Assembly (NCBI GenBank): GCA_964474695.1
Contig: CAYYTK010000025.1
Span: 7,485-71,484 of the forward strand
Direction of reading: 5' to 3'
DNA length: 64,000 bases
From: DAOUBP01 sp964474695
Lineage (GTDB): Bacteria; Chloroflexota; Anaerolineae; CG2-30-64-16
The number at the start of each line of letters is the position of its first letter. Within the stretch, counting starts at the first letter, position 1. Shown here one piece after another: positions 16,058 through 24,508 of the stretch. Under the pieces are notes generated by a model. That model saw only the letters and a list, made by a program, of their open reading frames with translations, ran no database searches and was not told the DNA's origin. Made by a program: the position numbers and the translations under genes.

Positions 16058-17512
16058 ATGCTGAACCAGTTACAGGAGCAAATCGCGAGACTCAAAACGG
16101 CTGGCGCGCACTATGTGGACGCGCGCTGGTATCCCGTCGAGGAAACCAACGACCTGCTGATGTGGAACGGCAATCTGAAGACAGCCACTGCGTCCAGCGA
16201 AAGCGGCGTGGGGGTGCGCGTGCTCTACGGGGGCGCGTGGGGGTTCTCGGCCGCGTCGGACGTCAGCGATCTCGCGGGATTGTTCGACAAGGCTTTCGAC
16301 AACGCGCGCGTCGCGTCAAACCGCGTCACCTTCCCGGTCCGCCTCGCGGAGACCGATCCCATCCAGGCGGCCTTCAGGAGCCCGAACCGGATCGATCCGT
16401 TCACAGTGCCGCTGGCCGACAAGCTGGCGTTCCTGCGGGACATGGACGAAAAGCTGAACCAGCCGGGCGTCGTCCAACGCATCTGCGCTCTGACGTTCAT
16501 GCGCAAGCAGATCATCTTCGTCGATTCGGAAGGCGGCGAGATCGAAAAGACCATCATCGAGGTGTTCCCCGAGCTGCGCGTGGCGGGCCTGGACGGCCAG
16601 GGGGTCATGCATTGGCGCAAGTACCTGCCGCCGCGCCTGGGCGACACGCGCGGGTGGGAAACGCTCAACAGGGCGGTCTTCGACGAGAACACGGAACGCA
16701 TCGTGTCCGAGCTGAACCAGGTGCTGGCCGCGGACGAGTGCCCCAAGGACACCCGCTCGGTGATCCTGCTGCCCGGAATCATGTTCCTGCAGACGCACGA
16801 GACGATCGGACATGCGCTTGAGCTGGACCGCATCCTCGGCTACGAGCTGGCCTTTGCCGGCGGCTCCTTCGTCACGCTCAGCGACTTCGGGACCCTGCGC
16901 TACGGCTCGCCCAAGTTGACCGCGCGCGCGGATGCGACGGTCCCCAACAGCCCGGGCAGCTTCGGCTACGACGACGACGGCGTCCCCGCGCAAAACAACC
17001 TGCTGATCGACAAGGGCCTGCTGGTGGGCGCCATCACCGGCCGCCAGATGGTCGAAGAGGCCAACAGCCGCGCCGGGAAGACCCTCTTTGCGGGCAGCAG
17101 CGGCGCGAACCGGGCGACCGCGTTCTACCGCGTGCCCATCGAGCGCATGACCAACATCAACATCGACCCCGGCGACGACGGTGCGCTCGACGATATCGTC
17201 AGGAACACTCAGCGCGGGATCATCCTGGACGGCGACAAGAGCTGGTCGATCGGCTCGAACCGCGAGCAATTCCATTTCGCCACCGATATCGGCTGGCTCG
17301 TGGAGGATGGCCGCGTCACGAAAGTGGTCAAGAACACCACGTACCAGGGGGAGACTATCAAGTTCTACAACTCGCTGTCGGCGGTGGGGGATGCCTCCAC
17401 CTGGCAGGTGTGCTACGTGGACAACTGCGGCAAGGGGCAGCCCAGCCAGATTATGCAACTGGGCCATGGCGTGCCGGTGTGCCGCTTCGACAATGTGCGG
17501 ATAGGAGAGTAG
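16058..17512 (+). CDS. tldD: TldD-family metalloprotease subunit
   Basis: 484 residues, full length, with AGGAGG directly upstream of the ATG. The zinc-binding HExxxH is at 247-252 (THETIGHALELDR), and GYELAFAGGSFVT and GSFGYDDDGVPAQ follow as in the family. The TldD-TldE heterodimer degrades unfolded peptides or matures peptide products such as microcins and RiPP-like molecules. TldD carries the metal site and its partner is encoded 2 bases downstream. No RiPP precursor is visible close by, so a general peptide-turnover role is as likely. Confidence 0.9.
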   Translation: MLNQLQEQIARLKTAGAHYVDARWYPVEETNDLLMWNGNLKTATASSESGVGVRVLYGGAWGFSAASDVSDLAGLFDKAFDNARVASNRVTFPVRLAETDPIQAAFRSPNRIDPFTVPLADKLAFLRDMDEKLNQPGVVQRICALTFMRKQIIFVDSEGGEIEKTIIEVFPELRVAGLDGQGVMHWRKYLPPRLGDTRGWETLNRAVFDENTERIVSELNQVLAADECPKDTRSVILLPGIMFLQTHETIGHALELDRILGYELAFAGGSFVTLSDFGTLRYGSPKLTARADATVPNSPGSFGYDDDGVPAQNNLLIDKGLLVGAITGRQMVEEANSRAGKTLFAGSSGANRATAFYRVPIERMTNINIDPGDDGALDDIVRNTQRGIILDGDKSWSIGSNREQFHFATDIGWLVEDGRVTKVVKNTTYQGETIKFYNSLSAVGDASTWQVCYVDNCGKGQPSQIMQLGHGVPVCRFDNVRIGE

Positions 17513-17514
17513 CC

Positions 17515-18900
17515 GTGAAAGATCGAATCTTACAGACCCTGGCCGCGTTGCGCGACGACGCTCGAGCCAAGGGCATAGAGGCCACCTTCCGCCTTCACGA
17601 AGAAGATAGCTACCTGATGCGCTTCGCCAACTCGGCTATCTCCTTGAACACCAACGAGCATCTCATCCGCCTACGGATCACCGTCACCCAGGGCCGGCAG
17701 CGCGCCAGCTACGACCTGATCACCGGGCTGGACAAGTTGGCGGAGATGCGGCAGGCCACTGACATCGCGGCGGAGATGGCGAAACACGCCCAGCCCTTGA
17801 GCTATCAACCTACCGTTCCGGCCTACGAGGAGTTGTTTAGCGACGAAAGCGGCTACGACCCAGGCCTGGCGACGCTCAGCAACGCGGCACGGCTGGCGTA
17901 TTTCAACGAGGCCGCGGCCGGGCTGGAGACGGACGCGATCCGCCTTTCGGGCATCTTCTCCTGCGGCGCCAACACCATCGCGCAGATCAGCACCCGCTCG
18001 GAACACACGCAGTATTTCAAGACCTCCGATGCCCAGATCATCGTCGTGCTGTCCCACACCGCGCTCAAGTGGGAGGTGATGGCTCAACAATCCGCGCACC
18101 GCACAGCCGATCTCAAACCGGCCGCGCTGCGCAGCGAGCTGGCATTCCTACTGGAGCGCTATCAGCACGACGCGCCCCAACAACTCCCGCTCGGGACCTA
18201 TGACATCGTCTTCGGAGCGGACGCCATCGGCGAGCTGCTGGATGTGCTCGGCTTCATCGGCTACCGCGGGGGGATGATGAAGCGGGGCTACTCCTTCATC
18301 CGGGAAGACCAGGTCGGCCAGCGCGTCTTCTCCCCCCGCTTCACGCTTACGGACGACCCCACGCGGTTGGAGACGTTCCCGTTCGGACGCGACCTGATGG
18401 GCATGGCCCGGCGGCCGTTCCAGATTGTCACCGACGGGGTGTTCAAAAGCTTCACATGGGAACAGGATGAGGCCGACGAGTTCGGTGCGCAGCCGACCGG
18501 GCACACGACCCCGCACGACAGCATCGTGCTGCAGGGCGGTGACATGCCCATGCACACCTTGCAGGAACTGGTGGCGCGGCCGCGGCCAAACGACCTCCTC
18601 TACATCCCCGCGCTGCATTACATGAACATCGTGAACCCATCGATGGGCGTCATCACCGCCAGCTCGCGCTTCGGCGCGCTGCTGCTCAAAAAGGACGGGG
18701 CCGTGGTTGTGCCCTACAACGTGCGACTGACACAAAGCCTGCTGGACATCTTCGGCGACAGGCTGGCGTGGCTGGCGCAAACACAGGTCGCCGTAAACAC
18801 GTCCAAGAGCTACGGGGCGCGCAACCCCTCGGCAATCGTCGTGCCCGCGCTGCTGCAGGTGAATGGCCTGAAGATCTCGCATTCGAATCCTTCTTACTGA
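17515..18900 (+). CDS. tldE: TldE/PmbA-family protease subunit
   Basis: 461 residues from GTG at 17515, chosen over upstream starts that would lie inside tldD; AGGAGAG precedes it. Features include YLMRFANSAISLNTNE near the N-terminus, RGGMMKRGYSFIREDQVGQR in the middle and LYIPALHYMNIVNPSMGVITASSRFG near the end, as in PmbA-like proteins. It lacks the HExxxH motif, as expected for the non-catalytic partner. A TGA stop precedes two short palindromes (18903-18975) that may end the transcript. Confidence 0.88.
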   Translation: MKDRILQTLAALRDDARAKGIEATFRLHEEDSYLMRFANSAISLNTNEHLIRLRITVTQGRQRASYDLITGLDKLAEMRQATDIAAEMAKHAQPLSYQPTVPAYEELFSDESGYDPGLATLSNAARLAYFNEAAAGLETDAIRLSGIFSCGANTIAQISTRSEHTQYFKTSDAQIIVVLSHTALKWEVMAQQSAHRTADLKPAALRSELAFLLERYQHDAPQQLPLGTYDIVFGADAIGELLDVLGFIGYRGGMMKRGYSFIREDQVGQRVFSPRFTLTDDPTRLETFPFGRDLMGMARRPFQIVTDGVFKSFTWEQDEADEFGAQPTGHTTPHDSIVLQGGDMPMHTLQELVARPRPNDLLYIPALHYMNIVNPSMGVITASSRFGALLLKKDGAVVVPYNVRLTQSLLDIFGDRLAWLAQTQVAVNTSKSYGARNPSAIVVPALLQVNGLKISHSNPSY

Positions 18901-18902
18901 TA

Positions 18903-18975
18903 CATGGTAGGGGCGAGGTGATCTCGCCCCTACCATGCACCGACACAATGTAGGGGCGAGGTGACCTCGCCCCTG
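18903..18975. repeat. Two short palindromes of the TAGGGGCGAGG family
   Basis: The first is a perfect 15-bp inverted repeat, CATGGTAGGGGCGAG (18903-18917), a 5-base loop and its complement (18923-18937). The second is TAGGGGCGAGGT (18951-18962) with a near-perfect inverted copy ending at 18975. Their ends match those of the longer elements at 12821 and 13568, but the cores are missing. They lie between tldE and the modular surface protein. Confidence 0.8.
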
Positions 18976-19013
18976 CCATGCACGCCGGACTAAAGGATGG
19001 AACGGAGGTCACC

Positions 19014-20915
19014 ATGCGTCGCTCAGCCCTCGTTGCCTGCGTCCTCTTCGCCGTGCTTGCCTTCGTCGCCTTGGGCCCCCCGGCGCTCCCGTCCCTGGGC
19101 GCTCCGGCCCTTGTGCCGACTGTGACGCCGGACTTTCCGGTGTATCTGCCCTTCGTGGCCGGCCGGCCGCCGGGGCCCACCCCTACGGAGACGCCGACCC
19201 CCACGTCGACCGCCACGGCGACGCAGACGGCGACGGCGACGCAGACGGCGACGGCGACGCAGTCACCTTCCCCCACAGCGACGCCCCCGACGATCATTTG
19301 GGACCCGCGCCTGGATCTGCGCTACGCCGTCCTGATCCCGGCCAACGTCAGTCCCGGTCAAGGCTACTGGAAAATCATTGCGGGCGTCTGGTTCGACGTG
19401 AATGACACGCGGCCGATGGGCGTAGGCGATCACGACATCGCCTACGACGTGCAGGATGCCGGGGGCGTCCGGCAGGTCGGCAAAACCATGAAGATCAGTT
19501 GGACCACCGATGGCTCATGCATCAACAGGGTTCTCCCGGAGGGCCCGGAGGTGCTCGGCCCGGCCACCACGACGTGCATCGACCGCGTCTACACCCAGGC
19601 CAAGCCAGGCGAGACCTACGCCGGGTCCTATCCGATGTACCATATCGCGCCCACCTACACCATCGAAGTGGAGGACGGCAGCCCTTCCGATGCTGTGGCC
19701 GGCCTCGGTTTGGGCAGCATCCAGCAACCCAATCTCAAGATGCACACCAGTTACGGCTTCATCTGGCGCTGGACCATCGCCGGGGATGCAACGCCGACAG
19801 CCACAGCCACGGCTACAGCTACACCCACGTTCACAGCTACGCCTACGAACACGCCCACCGATACCGCCACACCCGCCGAGGCCACCTTCACGCCCACCGT
19901 CACCTCGACGCCTACTGCTACCTTGACGCCCACCGCTACCTTGACGCCCACTGCCACCCCCACATCCAGCGCGACGCCCACCGCCACGCCTACCGCTACG
20001 CCCACGCTCCCCCTCACCTGGGATCCGCGCCTGACTCAACGCGGCGCCGTCCTGGTTCATGCGCAACCCACACCGGGGGAAGGCTACTGGCGGCTGGTGA
20101 GAGGGGTGTGGTACGACGTGGGAGAGGGGCCGAACACGGCGATGGGGCTGATCTATGTGGATGCCCTCGACACGGTGGGGGTGCGCCAGACGGGGGTTTC
20201 GATCCGGATCAGCAACCTGAGCGGGGCGACGCTGCAGGACCTGAGAACGGAAGCCAAGCCCGGCGAGCTGTATGCGGCCAACTTCCCGATGGGGATGCCG
20301 GCCCCGGCTTACAACGCCCGGCCGCTGAGCGCGCCGGCAGACGCGGTTTACTACATGGGACTGGGCAATCTCGATGGGACGAACACCATGGCCCCCACGG
20401 GCTACGGACTGGTGTGGCAGTGGACGATCGCGGGCGGCGCAAGCGCGTCGCCAACGCCGACGTCCAGCCCCACCGGGACGCCTACGCCAACACCCAGCCC
20501 AACGCCCAGCCCCACCCGAACGCCCGGCCCGACGCCCAGCCCCACCCCGACAGCAGCCTATGTGTTTACCAGCTTCAGCGTGCCCGAATGCCGGCCGCAG
20601 GCCGGCGGCACCTGGTTCTCCGGCGTGCTGACGCTGAACGGACAGCCCGCCAACGGCTATCGCATCGTCTACAGCGACACCCCGGACGGCGTGCCCATCA
20701 CCGATCCGGTCATCTCGGGTCCCCACGCGGGCTATCCCGGCTGGGCGCCCGGCTACTACAGCCACATCATCAGCGTGAGCCAAGCCATTGTCGGCGACTG
20801 GTATGTCTGGATCATCAATGCCGGAGGCACGCGCATCTCGGTGATCGCCCACTGGCATTCCTCCGGGCCGGGCTCGAACCAATGCAGCGACGCGACCGTC
20901 AACTTCGACGGCTGA
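19014..20915 (+). CDS. Modular secreted protein with duplicated domain and Thr/Pro linkers
   Basis: 633 residues from an ATG with GGAGGT upstream. Signal peptide at 1-27. Three globular modules are separated by Thr/Pro/Ala linkers: linker about 56-92, module A 96-257, linker 258-334, module B 336-474, linker 475-513, module C 515-633. Modules A and B are homologous: both begin WDPRL, then GYW, GVWxDV, a VRQxG strand, AKPGExYA and a closing YGxxWxWTIAG. Module C differs (SVPECRPQAGGTWFSGVL) and resembles a beta-sandwich. There is no anchor motif or C-terminal membrane helix, so it is probably released or bound by its modules. The function is unknown to me. Confidence 0.72.
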   Translation: MRRSALVACVLFAVLAFVALGPPALPSLGAPALVPTVTPDFPVYLPFVAGRPPGPTPTETPTPTSTATATQTATATQTATATQSPSPTATPPTIIWDPRLDLRYAVLIPANVSPGQGYWKIIAGVWFDVNDTRPMGVGDHDIAYDVQDAGGVRQVGKTMKISWTTDGSCINRVLPEGPEVLGPATTTCIDRVYTQAKPGETYAGSYPMYHIAPTYTIEVEDGSPSDAVAGLGLGSIQQPNLKMHTSYGFIWRWTIAGDATPTATATATATPTFTATPTNTPTDTATPAEATFTPTVTSTPTATLTPTATLTPTATPTSSATPTATPTATPTLPLTWDPRLTQRGAVLVHAQPTPGEGYWRLVRGVWYDVGEGPNTAMGLIYVDALDTVGVRQTGVSIRISNLSGATLQDLRTEAKPGELYAANFPMGMPAPAYNARPLSAPADAVYYMGLGNLDGTNTMAPTGYGLVWQWTIAGGASASPTPTSSPTGTPTPTPSPTPSPTRTPGPTPSPTPTAAYVFTSFSVPECRPQAGGTWFSGVLTLNGQPANGYRIVYSDTPDGVPITDPVISGPHAGYPGWAPGYYSHIISVSQAIVGDWYVWIINAGGTRISVIAHWHSSGPGSNQCSDATVNFDG

Positions 20916-20937
20916 TGATTCGCAAGAGGAGTGCCGT

Positions 20938-20966
20938 TTGACGCGTTTGTGACGGAGTGCGATAAT
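20938..20966 (+). promoter_or_regulatory. Promoter upstream of the small membrane protein
   Basis: TTGACG (20938-20943), a 17-bp spacer and GATAAT (20961-20966), followed by AGGAGG (21001-21006) and the TTG start at 21013. Confidence 0.7.
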
Positions 20967-21012
20967 AGCCCTGGCAGCATTCGGGCCATTTCCCTGTCAT
21001 AGGAGGCAGAGG

Positions 21013-21432
21013 TTGAACCGACGCAGCGCGCTCACGCGCACCCTGGCAATCATCGGCACGATCCTGGTGTGGTTGCCCATCGCCTTCATGGTGCTCACAT
21101 CGGTGATCGGGTCCGCCCAGAGCGGCATCTTTCGGATGGACTACCTCCTCCCGGCGGAGCTCTTCCCACTGATCCTGATCGGCGGCGGCCTGCTCTTCTG
21201 GGCGGCATGGCGGGCCCGCAGCCGCAAGCGGATCATCGGCTGGGGGATCGCTGTCGCAGCGGGTTCGATCGTCCTCGGCCAGGCCTTGGCTGTAGTCACC
21301 GGGCTCGCATCCGGCGCGACGGAGCCGACAGGGTGGCAGTGGGGCCTGGTGCTGGCAGCCATCGCAGTCTTCATCGGGGCCGTGATCGCCATCGGCGTGG
21401 GCGGCATATTGCTAACCCGTGATCTCTACTGA
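21013..21432 (+). CDS. Small four-helix membrane protein of unknown function
   Basis: 139 residues. It starts at TTG, decided by AGGAGG 6 bases upstream and the absence of a nearby ATG. Four hydrophobic segments are visible (about 10-34, 48-65, 74-96, 109-135), with Arg/Lys-rich turns such as RARSRKR between the second and third. I do not recognise a family. It is followed by the second RlmI-like gene, with or without a small overlap depending on that gene's start. Confidence 0.6.
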   Translation: MNRRSALTRTLAIIGTILVWLPIAFMVLTSVIGSAQSGIFRMDYLLPAELFPLILIGGGLLFWAAWRARSRKRIIGWGIAVAAGSIVLGQALAVVTGLASGATEPTGWQWGLVLAAIAVFIGAVIAIGVGGILLTRDLY

Positions 21433-21445
21433 CTCGGCAGTGAAA

Positions 21446-22879
21446 ATGCCGTCTGACCTTTTGGCCCACATCCCGCCACCCTCCCCACGGCGATTGGCGC
21501 TGCGCGTCACGCGCGAGGCGCAGCGCGCCATACGACAGGGACACCCCTGGGTATTCCGACAGTCGGTGACGGGCCAGGGTGAAGAGGGCCGGCCCGGCGA
21601 CCTGGCCGTGATCTTCGACGACTACCGGCGCTTCCTGGCGATCGGCCTCTACGACCCCACTTCGCCCATTCGCGTGCGTGTGCTGGCGCACGGCGAGCCC
21701 GCACCCATCAACCGCGCCTGGTTCGAAGGGCGCCTGGCCGCGGCCGCGGATTGGCGTGCGACCCTGCCGGAGGAGGGAACCACCGGCTATCGCCTGGTGC
21801 ACGGCGAGAACGACGGCCTGCCTGGCCTGGTGATCGATCGCTACGACAGCACCCTGGTGATCAAGCTGTACACGGCTGCCTGGGTCCCGCACCTGGCCAC
21901 CCTGTACGCCGCGCTGACCGCCTACCCCATCAGCAGCCCTGCAAGCATCCTGAGCGGAGCACGGCGCACTGCATCCACTGACGCCCGTGATCCACTACCT
22001 GCGCCGTGCGAAGCCGAAGGATGCGGCCCCAGGGATGAGGGCGCTCCGCCTCCTTCGACTTCGGGCGACGGCCCTCCGCTCAGGATGCTCCGCTCCGGGC
22101 TTGCTGAACGTCTGGTGCTGCGCCTGAGCCGCGAGCTGATGCGGCAGCCGGAAACCTTATACGGGCTGACCGACGGCATGGTGCTGGCCGGACCGCCGCT
22201 GGATGGACCGGTGGCCTTCAGCGAGAACGGGCTGCGCTTCGAGGCCGATATCGTACAGGGCCAGAAGACCGGTTTCTTCTTCGACCAGCGTGACAATCGG
22301 GCGCGCGTGGAGAAGCTGGCCGCCGCCTACGGCCTGCCGCAGGGGTGCCGCGTGCTCAACGTCTTCGCCTACTCCGGCGGCTTCTCGCTCTACGCGGCGC
22401 GCGGGGGTGCGGCCGAAATCCTGAGCATCGACGCGAGCGCGCCGGCGTTGGCGGCCGCGGAGCGCAATTTCACGCTGAACCAGGATGCACCCGCGGTGAG
22501 AGCGGCCCGGCATCAGGTGCTGGTCGCTGACGCATTCGATGCCTTGACGGAGCTGGCAGGCCGCAAAGAACGCTTTGACCTGGTGATCGTTGACCCGCCC
22601 GCGCTGGCCAAGCAGGCGAGCGAGATTCCCGCGGCCCTGGCGGCCTACGGTCGGTTGACCGCGATGGCGTTGGGCGTGTTGGCGCCGGGCGGTACACTGG
22701 TGATGGCCTCATGCTCCAGCCGCGTCAGCGCGCCCGCCTTCTTCCGGGCCGTCAACCAAGCCGCGGCCCACGCCCGCCGGCCGCTGCAAGAGATCGACCG
22801 GACAGGCCACGCGATCGACCATCCGGTGCGCTTTCCCGAAGGCGCGTACCTGAAGTGCCTGTACGCGACAGCTCCTTGA
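21446..22879 (+). CDS. RlmI-like methyltransferase carrying an in-frame repeat insertion
   Basis: 477 residues from the ATG at 21446; GTG starts at 21419 or 21440 are possible and no clear Shine-Dalgarno decides. It has the same architecture as the gene at 1131-2324: PUA domain (RQGHPWVFRQSV), GLPGLVIDRYDSTLVIK, GQKTGFFFDQRDNRARV, VLNVFAYSGGFSLYAARGG, VIVDPPALAKQ and ASCSSRV with the candidate catalytic Cys. It is about 80 residues longer than its paralogue. Residues about 167-215 are encoded by a copy of the CCTGAGCGGAG dispersed repeat and read as Gly/Pro/Arg-rich low complexity. The frame stays open, so the gene may still be functional. DPPA replaces the usual DPPK. Confidence 0.82.
   Translation: MPSDLLAHIPPPSPRRLALRVTREAQRAIRQGHPWVFRQSVTGQGEEGRPGDLAVIFDDYRRFLAIGLYDPTSPIRVRVLAHGEPAPINRAWFEGRLAAAADWRATLPEEGTTGYRLVHGENDGLPGLVIDRYDSTLVIKLYTAAWVPHLATLYAALTAYPISSPASILSGARRTASTDARDPLPAPCEAEGCGPRDEGAPPPSTSGDGPPLRMLRSGLAERLVLRLSRELMRQPETLYGLTDGMVLAGPPLDGPVAFSENGLRFEADIVQGQKTGFFFDQRDNRARVEKLAAAYGLPQGCRVLNVFAYSGGFSLYAARGGAAEILSIDASAPALAAAERNFTLNQDAPAVRAARHQVLVADAFDALTELAGRKERFDLVIVDPPALAKQASEIPAALAAYGRLTAMALGVLAPGGTLVMASCSSRVSAPAFFRAVNQAAAHARRPLQEIDRTGHAIDHPVRFPEGAYLKCLYATAP
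21945..22097. repeat. CCTGAGCGGAG dispersed repeat, copy inside a coding frame
   Basis: It begins GCATCCTGAGCGGAGC and ends CCGCTCAGGATGCTCCGC, an inverted pair, with GCCGAAGGATGCGG and CCTTCGACTTCGGGC modules inside. The same modules recur in intergenic copies at 25727-25909 and 29684-29833. The first 20 bases, including GCAAGC, differ from the 25727 copy by one base. Here the element is translated within the methyltransferase. Confidence 0.85.
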
Positions 22880-22915
22880 CCCAACAGGAGTTCTTAACAC
22901 AGAGGACAGACTATC

Positions 22916-23359
22916 ATGTTCATCAGTATCTTCATCGCCACTGAGTTTGCAGCCAGAGTACTCCGCCTGCTGCCGGCAGAGACAGAGGGCGGCGCATCCC
23001 AGGCCATTCCGGGATTGGTGCTGGCGGCAATCGTCGTCCTGATCGTCGTGGGCCGTCGCCTGCTCTTAGTATCCGGCCGGAAACAGACAGCCGGGGCGCC
23101 GGAGTACGGCCTCGCCGGCGGCGCCATCTGCCCGCGCTGCAAGCGCGCGTTCGCGCGCGATGCTCTGAGCCCCAACCTCCTCGTGGGCAAGCTGTGCCGC
23201 TGCCCTCACTGCGGCAAGTGGAGCATCCTCCCGCGCGCGACCCCCGCAGCGCTGGCTGAGGCCGAGGCAGCGAACCGCGCAGCGCCTGAGCCTGCTGCGC
23301 CAACCCTAACCGAAGAGGAACGGCTGCGCCGTCAGATCGACGCCTCCAAATACGAGTAA
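22916..23359 (+). CDS. Membrane-anchored zinc-ribbon protein of unknown function
   Basis: 147 residues. There is one hydrophobic segment (about 31-50, AIPGLVLAAIVVLIVVGRRLLL). It is followed by a zinc-ribbon-like pair CPRC (KRAF) and CPHC (GKWS) about 25 residues apart (ICPRCKRAF and CRCPHCGKW). The C-terminal about 40 residues are Ala/Glu-rich and end in a charged helix. The topology suggests the ribbon is cytoplasmic or membrane-proximal. No family name can be given; the gene stands alone between the methyltransferase and corA. Confidence 0.62.
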   Translation: MFISIFIATEFAARVLRLLPAETEGGASQAIPGLVLAAIVVLIVVGRRLLLVSGRKQTAGAPEYGLAGGAICPRCKRAFARDALSPNLLVGKLCRCPHCGKWSILPRATPAALAEAEAANRAAPEPAAPTLTEEERLRRQIDASKYE

Positions 23360-23406
23360 ATTCGTGTTATGTTGTGCCCACCCCGTGTGAAATGCAGGAG
23401 AAGCCC

Positions 23407-24504
23407 ATGTCACCAGAGACAGCGGATGCAGAAAGCCGCCCGGATATCCGTGCCGAACAGGAACCTCCGGCAAGCAGGCCAGGCGCTACCGCAACAGGCG
23501 CGGTGCAGGTTACCTGCGTAGACTACAGCCCCGGTCAGATGTCGGTCCAGGAAGTCACCGATGTATCGGAGTTCGTCGGCCGGCACCGCCCTGATTGGTC
23601 TGCCGTGCGTTGGATCAACGTTGCCGGCCTCTCCGATATGAACATCATCCATGTGCTGGCCGCTAAGTATGACCTGCACCCGCTGGTGGTAGAGGACCTG
23701 CTCAACACGCGGCACCGTCCCAAGGTCGAGGCTTACGGCGGCGACGGCATTGCCCAGCGCGCCCGCCTGTTCATCGTCACGCACACACTCCGGTATGATA
23801 ACAGACGGCTCTACAGCGAACAGATCTCCATGTTCCTGGGTCACACCACCTTGCTCACCTTCCAAGAGAGTGCCAATGACGTATGGAAACCGGTCCTCCA
23901 GCGAATTCACACCAAGAACTCCCGCGTGCGCAACAACGATGCCAGCTTCCTCGTCTACACGCTGCTGGACACGCTGCTAGACGACTGCTTCCCGATCATG
24001 GAGCGCTTCGGCGACAGGCTGGAGGATCTCGAGACTGAGATCATCGAAGGCCCGCCGCGCAAGACCGTCACCAACGATATCCACAGCTTCAAGCGTGATC
24101 TGCTGTTGATGCGCTGGGTTGCCTGGCCCATGCGTGAAGTGGTCGCGGCACTCCAGCGCGAATCCCATGAGTGCTTGAGCGAAAACACCCGGATCTACAT
24201 GCGCGACCTGACCGATCATATCGTGCAACTCATCGAGATCATCGAGACCTACCGAGAGCGCGCCAGCGACATGACCGAGAACTACATGTCGGCGGTGTCG
24301 AACCGCATGAACGAAGTGATGAAGGTGCTGACGATCATCGGCACTATCTTTATTCCATTGACTTTCCTGGCTGGCGTCTACGGCATGAACTTTCATTACT
24401 TCCCTGAGCTCGACCAACCCTGGGCCTACCCCGCCTTTTGGATCTTCTGCGGGATGTGTGTTGTCGCGATGGTAACGCTGTTCCGCCGCCGCGGCTGGCT
24501 ATAA
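23407..24504 (+). CDS. corA: CorA-family Mg2+/Co2+ transporter
   Basis: 365 residues from the ATG at 23407, chosen because GGAG lies 7 bases upstream. The cytoplasmic alpha/beta domain has HPLVVEDLLNTRHRPKVEAYG. A long helical region follows (IMERFGDRLEDLETEI). The C-terminus has two membrane helices with the signature GMN in LAGVYGMNFHYFPEL and a short Arg-rich tail (FRRRGWL). The family forms pentameric divalent cation channels. The first about 45 residues are low complexity and unusual. The MFS gene follows after 4 bases. Confidence 0.93.
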   Translation: MSPETADAESRPDIRAEQEPPASRPGATATGAVQVTCVDYSPGQMSVQEVTDVSEFVGRHRPDWSAVRWINVAGLSDMNIIHVLAAKYDLHPLVVEDLLNTRHRPKVEAYGGDGIAQRARLFIVTHTLRYDNRRLYSEQISMFLGHTTLLTFQESANDVWKPVLQRIHTKNSRVRNNDASFLVYTLLDTLLDDCFPIMERFGDRLEDLETEIIEGPPRKTVTNDIHSFKRDLLLMRWVAWPMREVVAALQRESHECLSENTRIYMRDLTDHIVQLIEIIETYRERASDMTENYMSAVSNRMNEVMKVLTIIGTIFIPLTFLAGVYGMNFHYFPELDQPWAYPAFWIFCGMCVVAMVTLFRRRGWL

Positions 24505-24508
24505 CCCT

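Noticed and set aside
16058..18900. TldD/TldE as part of a RiPP cluster
   Set aside because: No small precursor gene, modifying enzyme or transporter lies next to it; the neighbouring C39-like protein is not an exporter.
18978..19013. Upstream start of the modular surface protein
   Set aside because: It lies within and beyond the palindromic repeat and lacks a ribosome binding site; GGAGGT precedes the ATG at 19014, which begins a proper signal peptide.
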